A stretch of 64,000 nt of DNA from the NCBI RefSeq assembly GCF_010020825.1, contig NZ_JAACJE010000001.1, positions 2,976,001 through 3,040,000 on the forward strand, read 5' to 3'. This document shows positions 8,553 through 17,219 of this stretch, one piece after another. Source of the stretch: Acidovorax sp. 210-6. Lineage in GTDB: Bacteria > Pseudomonadota > Gammaproteobacteria > Burkholderiales > Burkholderiaceae_C. The notes below the pieces were generated by a model, which ran no database searches, was not told the DNA's origin, and saw only the letters and a program-made list of their open reading frames with translations. Every line of letters starts with the position of its first letter. Position 1 is the stretch's first letter. The position numbers and the translations under genes are program-made.

Positions 8553-10679
8553 TCACTTCTTCGGCCGTATGGCGTCCGCCGTGCCCTGGATGAAAGCCTT
8601 GAGCTTTTGCACGTCCTCCATGCTCAGCTTGCCCGTAAAGTCGGGCATGCCACGCTCCGTCGCCGGGCCCTTGAAGATAAATTTGTCAAGGTGTTCGATG
8701 CGCGCGGTGTCCATGTAGCCAAGGTTGGGAATGTTGCCGCCGCGATCCACACCTGGTACACCGTGGCACAACACGCAGTTGCTCACGTACAGCGCCGTGC
8801 CGGCCTCGATGTCGGCAGGGTTGTATTTGACGCCGCTGAGCAACGCACCCTGCTGGTAAGCGACGAAGTCAGGCATGGGTGCCTTGCCATCGAGCACGAA
8901 GGTATAGACCGTTCCCGGACCACCCCGGTCCGTAAAGCGCGTGGATACCCCATATGCGCCGCCCCAGCCGACGGCAATCGACACATACTGCTTGCCATCG
9001 ACCATGTACGTCACCGGGGCTGCGACGACGCCGGTGCCGGTGGCGACTTCCCAGAGCTTTTCGCCCGTTTTGGCGTTGTAGGCAACGAAGCGCCCATCGG
9101 CCGTGCCTTGGAACACCAGGTTGCCCGCCGTGGTCAGGGTGCCACCGTTCCAGGGCGAGACATGCTCCACGCGCCAGCGCTCCTTTTGCGCCACCGGGTC
9201 CCAGGCGATCAGGCGGCCGAAGGGCGTGCTCTTGGGCGGCTCCATGTTGATCAGCGTGGCCGTGTTCCAGCCGATGTTGCTGTGCGGCTCGGGCAGGGAG
9301 CCACCGTTGAACTTCCAGTTCTTGTTGTCCTGCAGCGTCAGCGGCACATGCTGGGCCGGCAGGTAGGCCAGGCCCGTGTCGGGGCTGTAGGACATGGAAT
9401 GCCAGTTGTGCGCACCGTAGGGGCCGGGGATGGCATCGTACGGCTTGCCTTCGGGGCGCGCATCGGGCGTTTCGATTGGGCGGCCGTTGGCGTCGTAGCC
9501 CGTGGCCCAGTTCACATCGACGAAGTTCTTGGCCGAGATGAGTTTGCCGTTGGTGCGGTCGATGACGTAGAAGAAGCCGTTCTTGGGTGCGTGCAGTATG
9601 ACCTTGCGCGGCTGGCCTTCGATCTTGAGGTCGGCCAGGATCATGGGCTGGGTGGAGGTGTAGTCCCAGTTGTCGCCGGGCGTTTCCTGGTAGTGCCAGA
9701 CGTATTTGCCGGTGTCGGGGTCGAGCGCGACGATGGAGGCCAGGTACAGGTTGTCGCCGCCTGCGGGGCTGCGCTTGCGCTGTGACCAGGGGCTGCCGTT
9801 GCCCGTGCCCACGTACATGAGGTTGAGTTCGGGGTCGAAGGTCAGCGTGTCCCACGCGGTGCCGCCGCCGCCCGCTTCCCAGTACTTGCCGCTCGGGTCC
9901 CAGGTCTTGGCGGCGCGGGCCATGGATTCGTCTTCGAAGGGTTTGCTCGGGTCGCCGGGCACGGTGAACCAGCGCCATTTTTGTGCGCCGGTCTTGGCGT
10001 CGTAGGCGGTGATGTAGCCGCGCACGCCGTATTCGGCGCCGCCGTTGCCTATGATGACCTTGCCTTTGAAGACGCGCGGCGCACCGGTGATGGTGTAGGA
10101 GCGCTTGTGGTCGATGATGGTGTCTTTTTCCCAGACTTTTTTGCCCGTGGCGGCGTCGAGGGCGATCAGGCGGCCGTCGAACGAGGCCACATAGACCTTG
10201 CCTTCGTACAGCGCGACGCCGCGGTTGACCACGTCGCAGCAGCCGCGGTAGCCGAGCGCCTTGGGCACCTTGGGGTCGTAGGTCCAGATTTTTTTGCCGC
10301 TGCGCACGTCGATGGCGTGCACCACGCTCCACGAGGCCGTGACGTACATGATGCCGTCCACGACGAGCGGCGTGGCTTCGACGCCACGCGTGGAGTTTAG
10401 GTTGTACGACCAGGCCAGGCCCAGGTTCTTGACGTTGCTGGTGTTGATCTGGTCGAGCTTGCTGAAGCGCGTTTCGGCGTAGTCCAGGCCGTAGCTGGGC
10501 CAGTCATTGGTTTTGGCTTCGTTGGCGCGGATGAAGTTGCCATCGACTTTGCGGGTCGCCGCAGCAATGCGCGCAGCGGATGCCTGGGCTGGTTCGGCCA
10601 TGCTCGTTTGCGTGGCCGCCAGCAGCATCGATGCTGCAAGCACGGGCAATACGGTTTGGGAGGAGTATGGGCGTTTCAT
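8553..10679 (-). CDS. qheDH: PQQ- and haem-dependent ethanol/alcohol dehydrogenase (type II quinohaemoprotein)
   Basis: Periplasmic single-subunit alcohol dehydrogenase (708 aa) with an eight-bladed PQQ propeller and a fused C-terminal cytochrome c. A signal peptide (MKRPYSSQTVLPVLAASMLL to about residue 31) precedes the PQQ domain. The adjacent-cysteine disulfide is seen in YRGCCDVVNRGVALYEGK, the catalytic-Asp region in GDNWDYTSTQPMI, and the haem motif CVLCHG near residue 640 with a Met ligand candidate in ERGMPDF. Length and layout fit the soluble enzyme known from Comamonas. AGGAG lies before the ATG. It needs the PQQ made by the neighbouring pqq operon and would pass electrons to a periplasmic cytochrome or azurin. 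Confidence 0.95.
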   Translation of the reverse strand: MKRPYSSQTVLPVLAASMLLAATQTSMAEPAQASAARIAAATRKVDGNFIRANEAKTNDWPSYGLDYAETRFSKLDQINTSNVKNLGLAWSYNLNSTRGVEATPLVVDGIMYVTASWSVVHAIDVRSGKKIWTYDPKVPKALGYRGCCDVVNRGVALYEGKVYVASFDGRLIALDAATGKKVWEKDTIIDHKRSYTITGAPRVFKGKVIIGNGGAEYGVRGYITAYDAKTGAQKWRWFTVPGDPSKPFEDESMARAAKTWDPSGKYWEAGGGGTAWDTLTFDPELNLMYVGTGNGSPWSQRKRSPAGGDNLYLASIVALDPDTGKYVWHYQETPGDNWDYTSTQPMILADLKIEGQPRKVILHAPKNGFFYVIDRTNGKLISAKNFVDVNWATGYDANGRPIETPDARPEGKPYDAIPGPYGAHNWHSMSYSPDTGLAYLPAQHVPLTLQDNKNWKFNGGSLPEPHSNIGWNTATLINMEPPKSTPFGRLIAWDPVAQKERWRVEHVSPWNGGTLTTAGNLVFQGTADGRFVAYNAKTGEKLWEVATGTGVVAAPVTYMVDGKQYVSIAVGWGGAYGVSTRFTDRGGPGTVYTFVLDGKAPMPDFVAYQQGALLSGVKYNPADIEAGTALYVSNCVLCHGVPGVDRGGNIPNLGYMDTARIEHLDKFIFKGPATERGMPDFTGKLSMEDVQKLKAFIQGTADAIRPKK

Positions 10680-10809
10680 GGTGTCTCCTGTGAGAGTTGA
10701 ATTGGACGTGAAATGATGGGTAGAACCCGTGCTGGTCAGAGCAGGACAAGGCATGTCACACAGTAATACCTCGTTTTGATCCTGCCTTACGCAAGTTTGG
10801 ATGACTGGT

Positions 10810-12318
10810 TCAAACCGCGATGAAAACCGATTTGGTTTCGAGGTAAGAATCCAAAGCCGCCTTGCCAAGATCACGCCCTATGCCAGACTGCTTGTAGCCC
10901 CCAAAAGGCATGGCGGGGTTGAGCATGCTGTGGCAGTTGACCCAGACCGTCCCTGCCTTGATCTTCGGAATCAGGCGATGCACCTTGGAAAGGTTGTTCG
11001 ACCAGATGCTTGCGCCCAGGCCATAAGAGGTGTCATTGGCCCAGGCGGCAACCTGGTCCAGATCGTCATAAGGCATGGCAGTCAGCACGGGCCCAAAAAT
11101 CTCTTCCTGCTGTACGCGCATACCCTGGTTGACGTTGGTCAGTACCGTGGGCTGCATGTAGTAGCCTTTGTCTTTGGCACGGCCACCGCCGGTGACGACC
11201 TGCGCCCCCTGCGCGCGGCCGATATCGATGTAATTGCATACGCGCTCCAACTGCTCGCGTGACACCAGCGGCCCCATCTGCGCGGCCGGATCGAGACCAT
11301 GGCCCAGTGGCATGGATTCGGCAATTTGTGCCACGTCGGCCACCACGCGGTCGAACATTTTTTTCTGCACGTACAGGCGGGAGCCGGCGCAGCAAACCTG
11401 TCCGTGGTTGAAGAAGATGGCTTGCGCGGCACCAGCGGCAGCCGTGGCGGGGTCGCAGTCGTCGAGCACGATCACCGGCGACTTGCCACCCAACTCCAGG
11501 GTAAAGCGCGTCATGTTCTCGACCGCAGCCTTGCCGATCAGCTTGCCCACCTCGGTCGAGCCCGTGAAGCTGACCTTGTCTATGCCAGGGTGGCTGACCA
11601 GCGGAGCCCCGGCAGAGGGGCCGTCACCGATGATGATGTTCACCACCCCAGGAGGGAAGCCGGCTTCGAGGATCAACTCGCCCAGCATCAAGGCCGTGAG
11701 GGGCGTTTGTTCCGCCGGCTTGAGCACCACCGTACAGCCGGCGGCAAGGGCCGGCGCCAGCTTCAACACCGCCATCAGCAGCGGGAAGTTCCACGGCACG
11801 ACGGCAGCGACCACACCAACCGCTTCGCGCCGCGTGAAGGTCACGAACTCGGCCTGCGGCGCAATCGGAACCGAAATGTCAGTGGTCGCGCCTTCAATTT
11901 TGGTGGCCCAGCCCGCCATGTAGCGCAGGGTATCGATGGAAACAGCCACATCGACAGCGCGCGCAATGGCGGCCGATTTGCCATTATCCATGGCTTCGAC
12001 TTCGGCAAAACTCTGGGCATTGGCCTCGAGCAGGTCGGCCAGCTTGAGCAGCAGACGTTCACGTTCCGTGCCGTGCATTTTGCTCCAGGGGCCGTGGTCG
12101 AAGGCCCGGCGCGCAGCACTCACCGCCAGCTCCACGTCGGCCTTGCCGGCTGAGGGCACCTTGCCGAGAACCTCTTCGTTGGCTGGATTGATGACGTCCA
12201 TGGTCTGGCCGCTTTGCGCCTGGATCCATTGGCCGTCGATCAGCAGGGAGTGCGTTCCACGCGCCAGAAACTTGGCGGCTTTTTCCGTGATCAGGTGTTG
12301 AATGTCAGAGATGTTCAT
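10810..12318 (-). CDS. NAD-type aldehyde dehydrogenase (ALDH superfamily)
   Basis: Cytosolic aldehyde dehydrogenase (502 aa) that oxidises aldehydes such as acetaldehyde to acids with NAD(P). Classical motifs: PWNFPLLMAVLKLAPALAAG near residue 165, FTGSTEVGK near 243, the general base in TLELGGKSP near 266 and the nucleophile in GQVCCAGSRLYV near 300, and EEIFGPVL near 400. GAGGAA lies before the ATG. It lies directly upstream of, and on the same strand as, the ethanol dehydrogenase, so the pair handles alcohol to aldehyde to acid. The exact substrate cannot be read. Confidence 0.93.
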   Translation of the reverse strand: MNISDIQHLITEKAAKFLARGTHSLLIDGQWIQAQSGQTMDVINPANEEVLGKVPSAGKADVELAVSAARRAFDHGPWSKMHGTERERLLLKLADLLEANAQSFAEVEAMDNGKSAAIARAVDVAVSIDTLRYMAGWATKIEGATTDISVPIAPQAEFVTFTRREAVGVVAAVVPWNFPLLMAVLKLAPALAAGCTVVLKPAEQTPLTALMLGELILEAGFPPGVVNIIIGDGPSAGAPLVSHPGIDKVSFTGSTEVGKLIGKAAVENMTRFTLELGGKSPVIVLDDCDPATAAAGAAQAIFFNHGQVCCAGSRLYVQKKMFDRVVADVAQIAESMPLGHGLDPAAQMGPLVSREQLERVCNYIDIGRAQGAQVVTGGGRAKDKGYYMQPTVLTNVNQGMRVQQEEIFGPVLTAMPYDDLDQVAAWANDTSYGLGASIWSNNLSKVHRLIPKIKAGTVWVNCHSMLNPAMPFGGYKQSGIGRDLGKAALDSYLETKSVFIAV

Positions 12319-12659
12319 GGTTTGTTCCTCGGGTGTCGTGCATGCCAGTCGCATGCAGCGGGTTTGCGCCTGCAACGTGGAGCCAGGTGCAAAGCCCATT
12401 CAACTCCACGGCCGCAAAGTTACCGATCCGTCCGTGGAAGAAGAACTCGGTACTTTCCCTAGGTCAGGAACTGTTCCGATATGGAGCAGCCATCTATTCC
12501 AATGCGCACGCATGGCCGCTCGTGGGCGCATGTCGCCTCTTTTTGAATCAGGGTTTGCACGGATTGGACGCCTTGGACTTTTTCATCTTTAATTTCCTGG
12601 CCTCTCTGGAAAGAGGAAATGTTTTTTGTTTTTCTATATTCACTTCAGGAGGCTTATCC
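12319..12659. other. Divergent control region between aldehyde dehydrogenase and DUF4242 gene
   Basis: No gene is seen here. It must hold the promoters for both flanking genes. A small dyad GGAAC-T-GTTCC lies at 12467-12477 and is a possible operator. Near 12380 a GG/GC pair resembles a sigma-54 site but the spacing is one base short. AT-rich sequence at 12620-12645 (GTTTTTTGTTTTTCTATATT) could be the DUF4242 promoter. Confidence 0.4.
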
Positions 12660-12935
12660 ATGCCTAAATTTGTCATCGAGCGGGAAATCCCCGGCGCCGG
12701 AAGCATGTCTGCAGAGCAGCTCAAGGGGGCTGCGCAAAGCTCCAACCAAGTGATCCGGGAACTGGGGCCCAGCATTCAGTGGGAACACAGTTACGTCACC
12801 GGCGACAAGATTTTTTGCATCTACAACGCCCCGGACGAGGCCTTGATCCGCACCCATGCCGCCAAGGCGGGCATCCCTGCCAACAAGATCACGCCCGTGG
12901 CGGCCGTCATCGACCCTGCCACGGCACAGGGCTGA
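12660..12935 (+). CDS. DUF4242 small protein
   Basis: Protein of 91 aa of the DUF4242 family, a ferredoxin-like fold that includes a nickel-binding Streptomyces member; no biochemical role is settled for most. Conserved features are MPKFVIEREIPGAGSMSAEQ, the central WEHSYVTGDKIFCIYNAPDE and GIPANKITPVAAVIDP. The start has an excellent AGGAGG eight bases upstream, so translation should be strong. It is divergent from the aldehyde dehydrogenase and precedes the AcoR-like regulator; a link to alcohol metabolism is only positional. Confidence 0.85.
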   Translation: MPKFVIEREIPGAGSMSAEQLKGAAQSSNQVIRELGPSIQWEHSYVTGDKIFCIYNAPDEALIRTHAAKAGIPANKITPVAAVIDPATAQG

Positions 12936-13061
12936 ACGGCTTGCGCTGCCTTCGCCCGGCGGGCTATGAACGCTGGGTGAACGTATGGAGCGTATAGAGA
13001 TGTCAATGACACACCCCACACGCACACTATCACTAGTCCTGCTATGCGAGTGAGGAGCACC

Positions 13062-14828
13062 ATGCCAGTCTCTCCCAAAACGCACACGAGCCGGACTCTA
13101 CCGCCTCCCTTCTTTGCTTCGGAAGCGCAGCGTCTGGCGCACGCGCGCGAGCAATTTTTTGAAGAAGGCGTTCGCCCCAGCGGGGTCGTGAGCGAGGGCG
13201 TGATCCAGTCCTGGAACCGCTGTCTGCAGGCCCATAGAAAGCCCAGTGAGCCGGTGGAGTTCGACCTCGTTACCCGCAGCCGCATTCACACGGCACAGAC
13301 GCGCAACCGCACACTACTCGACGTGGCAGCGCACGACTTGAGGCAACTGCAGGTCTTGCTTGCAGATACACGCTGCCAGGCCGTATTGACCGATGCCACA
13401 GGCGTGGTGCTGGAGGTCATACAGCCAGTGAATGCAGATAGCTTTTTGTTATCACGGGCTTGCCGAACAGGCGTCAACCTGGCAGAAGAGGTTGTTGCGA
13501 CTACGGCCCCGGGTTTGGTCGCGCGCACGGGCCAGCCTTGTGTCGTGCGTGCAGGCGAGCATTTTTTCGATTGTCTGCAAACTCTGCACTGCGCTGCGGC
13601 GCCCATCCATGACGCCCAGCGCAAGCTGGTGGGGATTTTGAATGTTTCCATCGAAGCGCAAGCTTTCGGTTTTGACGCGCCCTCGGTGGTGATCCTTCAT
13701 GCCGCAGGGATCGAAAACCGGCTGCTGCAAGCCCAGGCGCACGAGCAGATCGTCGTGCATCTGCACACCCTGCCGAGCATGATCGACACCCCCATGGAAG
13801 GCCTGATCGGCGTGGATGCCAATGGCAAGCTGTGCTGGTGCAATGACGCAGCAGCGCGTCTTCTGGGGCTGCCACAGAAAAGTCCAATGCAGGATCGCGC
13901 CAGGCCAGCGTCCGCCCACGAAGCGCTCGGCATAACGCCAACACAACTTGCAGCCTGGAGTCGCCACCGCGAACCCGCACTGCACAGGCTCCCCAATGGA
14001 CTCGCTCTGTGGCTGCGCGCCCGCCTGCATGGGTATGAACGCGACGCGGCCTCGTTTCATCTTGGTAGCTTGCCTGCCGCTGACATGGCTGCGCCGCCCG
14101 CTTCACTCGCAGCGGCGGCACCCGCCGCAGTTGCTGTCACGGAATCCGCTTCGCCACCGCCCTTCGCACCCGCTCAGCCGCAACAGCCAGCCACACCCAT
14201 CAGCCTGCGCGCAGCAGATCGGCAATGGATTGCGAAAACCCTGGCTGAATGTGGTGGCAACGTGTCCAAAGCGGCGCGCATTCTGGGCGTGTCACGCGGC
14301 TTGATTTATCGCCACATGGAAAAAACAGGCGGGCAAGCTGGCCCTGCCGAACACCAACCGGACTTACGCAAACAAGGATGCAGCGAGGTGTTTCCCAGTG
14401 CGATCACCAGCACGATGTCGATCCAGCTTTGCGAATGCCAGAAGCCGAAAATGAAGAACAGCGTAGCCAAGCCCAGCACCAGGTTGAGCTTGTGCTGCCC
14501 CGTGAACACCACCGGCGCACCCTGGAACAGGCGGAACTTGTACTTGCCGCTGAGCTTGCCGAAGGCGATGACCGAACCCGAGAAGGTGACCGCACCGATG
14601 AAGGCGCCCAACGCGAGCTCCACCCGGTTGCCGCCAGGAATGGCCGCGCCTTTGACCACGATGCCGAAGGCCCAGGGTTCGGCCACCACGGCCACTGCGA
14701 TGCACACCGCCGCTAGACCGATCATGCTGTGCATGAAGGCCACCAACTCCGGCATCTTGGTCATCTCCACGCGCTGCGCCATGATGGCGCCCGCGCCACC
14801 GCCCACCACCAGGCCCGCCAGCACGTAG
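13062..14828 (+). CDS. AcoR-like transcriptional regulator with displaced 3' end
   Basis: Regulator with an N-terminal GAF-like sensor (about residues 75-200), a PAS-like piece around IGVDANGKLCWCNDAAARLLG, a Pro/Ala-rich linker and a Fis-type helix-turn-helix ending LAECGGNVSKAARILGVSRGLIYRHMEKTG near residue 424. No AAA+ sigma-54 domain is present, so it would act on ordinary promoters. The natural protein should end soon after the helix-turn-helix. Here the frame continues for ~160 codons across the antisense of pntB, so the stop at 14828 is not native. GAGGAG precedes the ATG. The most likely targets are the alcohol/aldehyde genes to its left. Confidence 0.7.
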   Translation: MPVSPKTHTSRTLPPPFFASEAQRLAHAREQFFEEGVRPSGVVSEGVIQSWNRCLQAHRKPSEPVEFDLVTRSRIHTAQTRNRTLLDVAAHDLRQLQVLLADTRCQAVLTDATGVVLEVIQPVNADSFLLSRACRTGVNLAEEVVATTAPGLVARTGQPCVVRAGEHFFDCLQTLHCAAAPIHDAQRKLVGILNVSIEAQAFGFDAPSVVILHAAGIENRLLQAQAHEQIVVHLHTLPSMIDTPMEGLIGVDANGKLCWCNDAAARLLGLPQKSPMQDRARPASAHEALGITPTQLAAWSRHREPALHRLPNGLALWLRARLHGYERDAASFHLGSLPAADMAAPPASLAAAAPAAVAVTESASPPPFAPAQPQQPATPISLRAADRQWIAKTLAECGGNVSKAARILGVSRGLIYRHMEKTGGQAGPAEHQPDLRKQGCSEVFPSAITSTMSIQLCECQKPKMKNSVAKPSTRLSLCCPVNTTGAPWNRRNLYLPLSLPKAMTEPEKVTAPMKAPNASSTRLPPGMAAPLTTMPKAQGSATTATAMHTAARPIMLCMKATNSGILVISTRCAMMAPAPPPTTRPAST

Positions 14829-15019
14829 CCCAGGCCCAGCGCCTGTCCCCCAGCCAGCTCGACGATCAGCGCGGCCGTGGTCAACACGGCGATCGCCATG
14901 CCGGTCATACCGAAGAGATTGCCACGGATAGAGGTGGTGGGATGGCTCAAGCCCTTGAGAGCCTGGATGAAGCAGACGCTGGCGATCAGGTAGAGCAGCG
15001 TGACGAGGTTCATACTCAT
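14306..15019 (-). pseudogene. pntB: NAD(P) transhydrogenase beta subunit, truncated after ~208 residues
   Basis: Membrane subunit of the proton-pumping transhydrogenase (NADH + NADP+ to NADPH). The first ~208 residues are a good PntB N-terminus with its membrane helices (MNLVTLLYLIASVCFIQALK, GNLFGMTGMAIAVLTTAALI, HKLNLVLGLATLFFIFGFW, WIDIVLVIAL). The remaining helices and the whole NADP-binding domain, about 250 residues of a usual ~460, are missing. After residue 208 the frame runs 29 codons into unrelated sequence antisense to the regulator. The start overlaps the pntAB stop (ATGA). The protein cannot be a working transhydrogenase unless another copy exists. Confidence 0.88.
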
Positions 15020-15336
15020 GCGTGTTCTCCCTTGACTGCGGACTTCTTGTCTTTCTTCTTGAACATCTCCAGCATGCGGCGCGTGACCAGGAAGCCACCG
15101 AAGACGTTGACCGCCGCCAGTGCCACGGCGATCACGCCCATGGACTTGGCCAGTGTGCCTTCGGTCAGCGCGGCGGCCAGCATGGCGCCCACGATGACGA
15201 TGGCCGAGATCGCGTTGGTCACCGCCATCAGCGGCGTGTGCAGCGCGGGCGTCACCGTCCACACCACGTGGTAGCCCACGTAGATGGCCAGCACGAAGAT
15301 GATCAGGTTCATGATCACGGGAGACACGGCTTCCAT
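15016..15336 (-). CDS. pntAB: NAD(P) transhydrogenase alpha subunit, membrane part
   Basis: Small membrane subunit (106 aa) of the three-gene form of transhydrogenase, equal to the C-terminal helices of E. coli PntA. About three hydrophobic segments are visible (NLIIFVLAIYVGYHVVWTV, AISAIVIVGAMLAAAL, GVIAVALAAVNVFGGFLV) followed by a charged Lys-rich tail. It follows pntAA by a few bases and overlaps pntB. The gene itself is intact, but its partner pntB is not. Confidence 0.93.
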   Translation of the reverse strand: MEAVSPVIMNLIIFVLAIYVGYHVVWTVTPALHTPLMAVTNAISAIVIVGAMLAAALTEGTLAKSMGVIAVALAAVNVFGGFLVTRRMLEMFKKKDKKSAVKGEHA

Positions 15337-15339
15337 CGC

Positions 15340-16455
15340 TTATTTCCTTTTCACTTCGCCCGCATGCGCCATCAGGCAGGCGGCCACGATGTCGTCTTCC
15401 AGGTCCAGGTGCAGCGCGCCTTCCTTGTTGATGACGAGCTTGAGGAAGTCCAGCACGTTGCGCGCGTACAGCGCCGAGGCATCGGCCGCCACCAGCGCGG
15501 GCAGGTTGGTCTCGCCCACCAGGGTCACGCCGTGCTTGACGACCGTCTGGCCGGCTTCGGTCAGCGGGCAGTTGCCACCGGCCGGCGCCGCCAGGTCCAC
15601 GATCACCGAACCCGGTTTCATGGCCTTGACCATCTCCTCCGTCACCAGCACCGGCGCGGCACGGCCAGGGATCAACGCGGTGGTGATGACCACGTCAGCC
15701 TGCGCCACGCGTTTGGCCACTTCCACCTTCTGGCGCTCCAACCAGCTCAGGGGCATGGGGCGGGCGTAGCCGCCCACGCCTTCGGCGGCTTCCTTCTCTT
15801 CGGCGGTCTCGTAGGGCACGTCGATGAACTTGGCGCCCAGCGATTCGACCTGCTCCTTCACGCTCGGCCTCACGTCCGACGCCTCGATCACCGCGCCCAG
15901 GCGCTTGGCCGTGGCAATGGCCTGCAGACCTGCCACGCCCACGCCGAGGATGACCACGCGCGCGGCCTTCACGGTGCCGGCGGCCGTCATCAGCATGGGG
16001 AAGAAGCGCTGGTACTTGTCAGCCGCCATCATCACGGCCTTGTAGCCGGCGATGTTGGCCTGTGAGGACAGCACGTCCATGCTCTGCGCGCGCGTGGTTC
16101 GCGGCGCGGCCTCCAGTGCGTAGGCGGTGAGGCCCGCACCTGCGAGGCGTTGCAGGCCCTCTCCGTCCACGGGGTTGAGCATCCCCACCACGGTGGTACC
16201 GGGCTTCATCAGCGCAAGCTCGACCGCCGAAGGGGCGCACACCTTGAGCACCAACTCGCAGCCAAAGGCATCGGCCGCGTCGGTGATCTCCGCACCTACC
16301 GCCTCGTAGGCGGCATCCGGTGCGTTGGCGTACGCACCGGCCCCTGATTGCACCTTCACCACGTAGCCTTGAGATTTGAGCTTCTTGGCCGTCTCGGGCG
16401 TAACAGCTACCCGGGTTTCGCCCGCCGTCGTTTCGACGGGTACTCCTATCAGCAT
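15340..16455 (-). CDS. pntAA: NAD(P) transhydrogenase alpha subunit, NAD-binding part
   Basis: Soluble NAD(H)-binding domain (371 aa, normal) of proton-translocating transhydrogenase, related to alanine dehydrogenase. Motifs: the N-terminal MLIGVPVETTAGETRVAVTP, the nucleotide-binding loop VVILGVGVAGLQAIATAKRLGA near residue 165, the RQD-loop-like DVRPSVKEQVESLGAKF, and VIVDLAAPAGGNCPLT near 275. First gene of pntAA-pntAB-pntB. A perfect 16-bp palindrome lies 63 bp upstream. Confidence 0.95.
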   Translation of the reverse strand: MLIGVPVETTAGETRVAVTPETAKKLKSQGYVVKVQSGAGAYANAPDAAYEAVGAEITDAADAFGCELVLKVCAPSAVELALMKPGTTVVGMLNPVDGEGLQRLAGAGLTAYALEAAPRTTRAQSMDVLSSQANIAGYKAVMMAADKYQRFFPMLMTAAGTVKAARVVILGVGVAGLQAIATAKRLGAVIEASDVRPSVKEQVESLGAKFIDVPYETAEEKEAAEGVGGYARPMPLSWLERQKVEVAKRVAQADVVITTALIPGRAAPVLVTEEMVKAMKPGSVIVDLAAPAGGNCPLTEAGQTVVKHGVTLVGETNLPALVAADASALYARNVLDFLKLVINKEGALHLDLEDDIVAACLMAHAGEVKRK

Positions 16456-16979
16456 TTGAGATTCCTTGACGAATAGCGGCGTTTGCTAAAGGTGAAGCGG
16501 CGTGACTTCCTAAGGATCTTGTGCGCGCACAAGGCACCGCCAACGCCCTTGGTTCAGCCGAATTGACGAACGACAGGGACTTGTAGCTGACAAAGCGGAG
16601 ATGGATTTTGCTTTGTCGTCACGCAGTTTACCCTAAAGATTTTTCACTTACTCTAAAGTAAAATTCATGTCGGAGAATTCGGGTTTTCCCGTGCCCGCGG
16701 CACAGATTGGCCTCAAATAGGGGCTCCAGGGCTGTCCCTGCAGCGCATGGATAGGCGCGGCGGACAAGCTCCGCCATCAGCGTCGTTCGTCAAAGTGGCA
16801 GCATCGGTGAGGCTGCGTCTGCGCATGACGTTCATGCTGCGGAGATCGCCATTGACCTTAGTCAGCGGAGCGCGCTGCATCACGGTAGCTCCGCATGTAC
16901 AGCATCTGAGGTGGCAATCTGTGGTGGCATTCAGCGGATTCGGACGCGGATCGTCCAGTCGTCCACAACGATCACATTG
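16456..16979. other. Non-coding stretch at the host/element boundary
   Basis: No gene found. The first ~200 bases hold the pntAA promoter region (AT-rich around 16625-16670). From about 16.7 kb the sequence no longer resembles a promoter and probably belongs to the conjugative element. I searched by eye for a direct repeat shared with the right end near 55.2-55.4 kb and found none, so the exact left end is unknown. Confidence 0.4.
16518..16533. promoter_or_regulatory. Perfect 16-bp palindrome upstream of pntAA
   Basis: CTTGTGCGCGCACAAG reads the same on both strands. It lies 63 bp before the pntAA start, a good place for an operator. The binding protein is unknown. Confidence 0.4.
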
Positions 16980-17219
16980 CTACCTCCTCTCCGCTATCCA
17001 ACGACGAACCTCCTCTGCACGCCATGCAGTGATTCCGGGTGAGATAGGAACAGGCGCAGGAAACAGGCCTGCATTGACTTGGCGCCAAAGAGTCGACTTG
17101 GAGAACGGGATAAAGTGAAGCAACAGTTTCTGTCGCACAAAGCCGCTGGTAGGCAGCACCAGCGATTCACCATGTTGCTCGGATGTAAGGCCGGGCGGTA
17201 AAGATGACGTGTCTTGCAT
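16980..17219 (-). CDS. AlpA-type helix-turn-helix regulator
   Basis: Small MerR/AlpA-family DNA-binding protein (79 aa), a type commonly found near excision or regulatory modules of phages and integrative elements. The C-terminal half shows LLLHFIPFSKSTLWRQVNAGLFPAPVPISPGITAWRAEEVRRWI (quoted in parts: the IPFSKSTLWR helix and the conserved W-R-x2-EV-x-W end). Two ATGs two codons apart are possible; the inner one has GGAAAGGA at better spacing. It is the outermost element gene on the left; no integrase accompanies it. Confidence 0.8.
   Translation of the reverse strand: MQDTSSLPPGLTSEQHGESLVLPTSGFVRQKLLLHFIPFSKSTLWRQVNAGLFPAPVPISPGITAWRAEEVRRWIAERR

Noticed and set aside
7291-8556. 421-codon minus-strand open frame opposite the iminopeptidase
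   Set aside because: It spans the palindromic element and antisense of pip; no family content.
12378-12392. Sigma-54-like promoter (TGGCTCCACGTTGC on the minus strand) before the aldehyde dehydrogenase gene
   Set aside because: The GG to GC spacing is 9, one base short of the required 10, and the regulator has no AAA+ domain.
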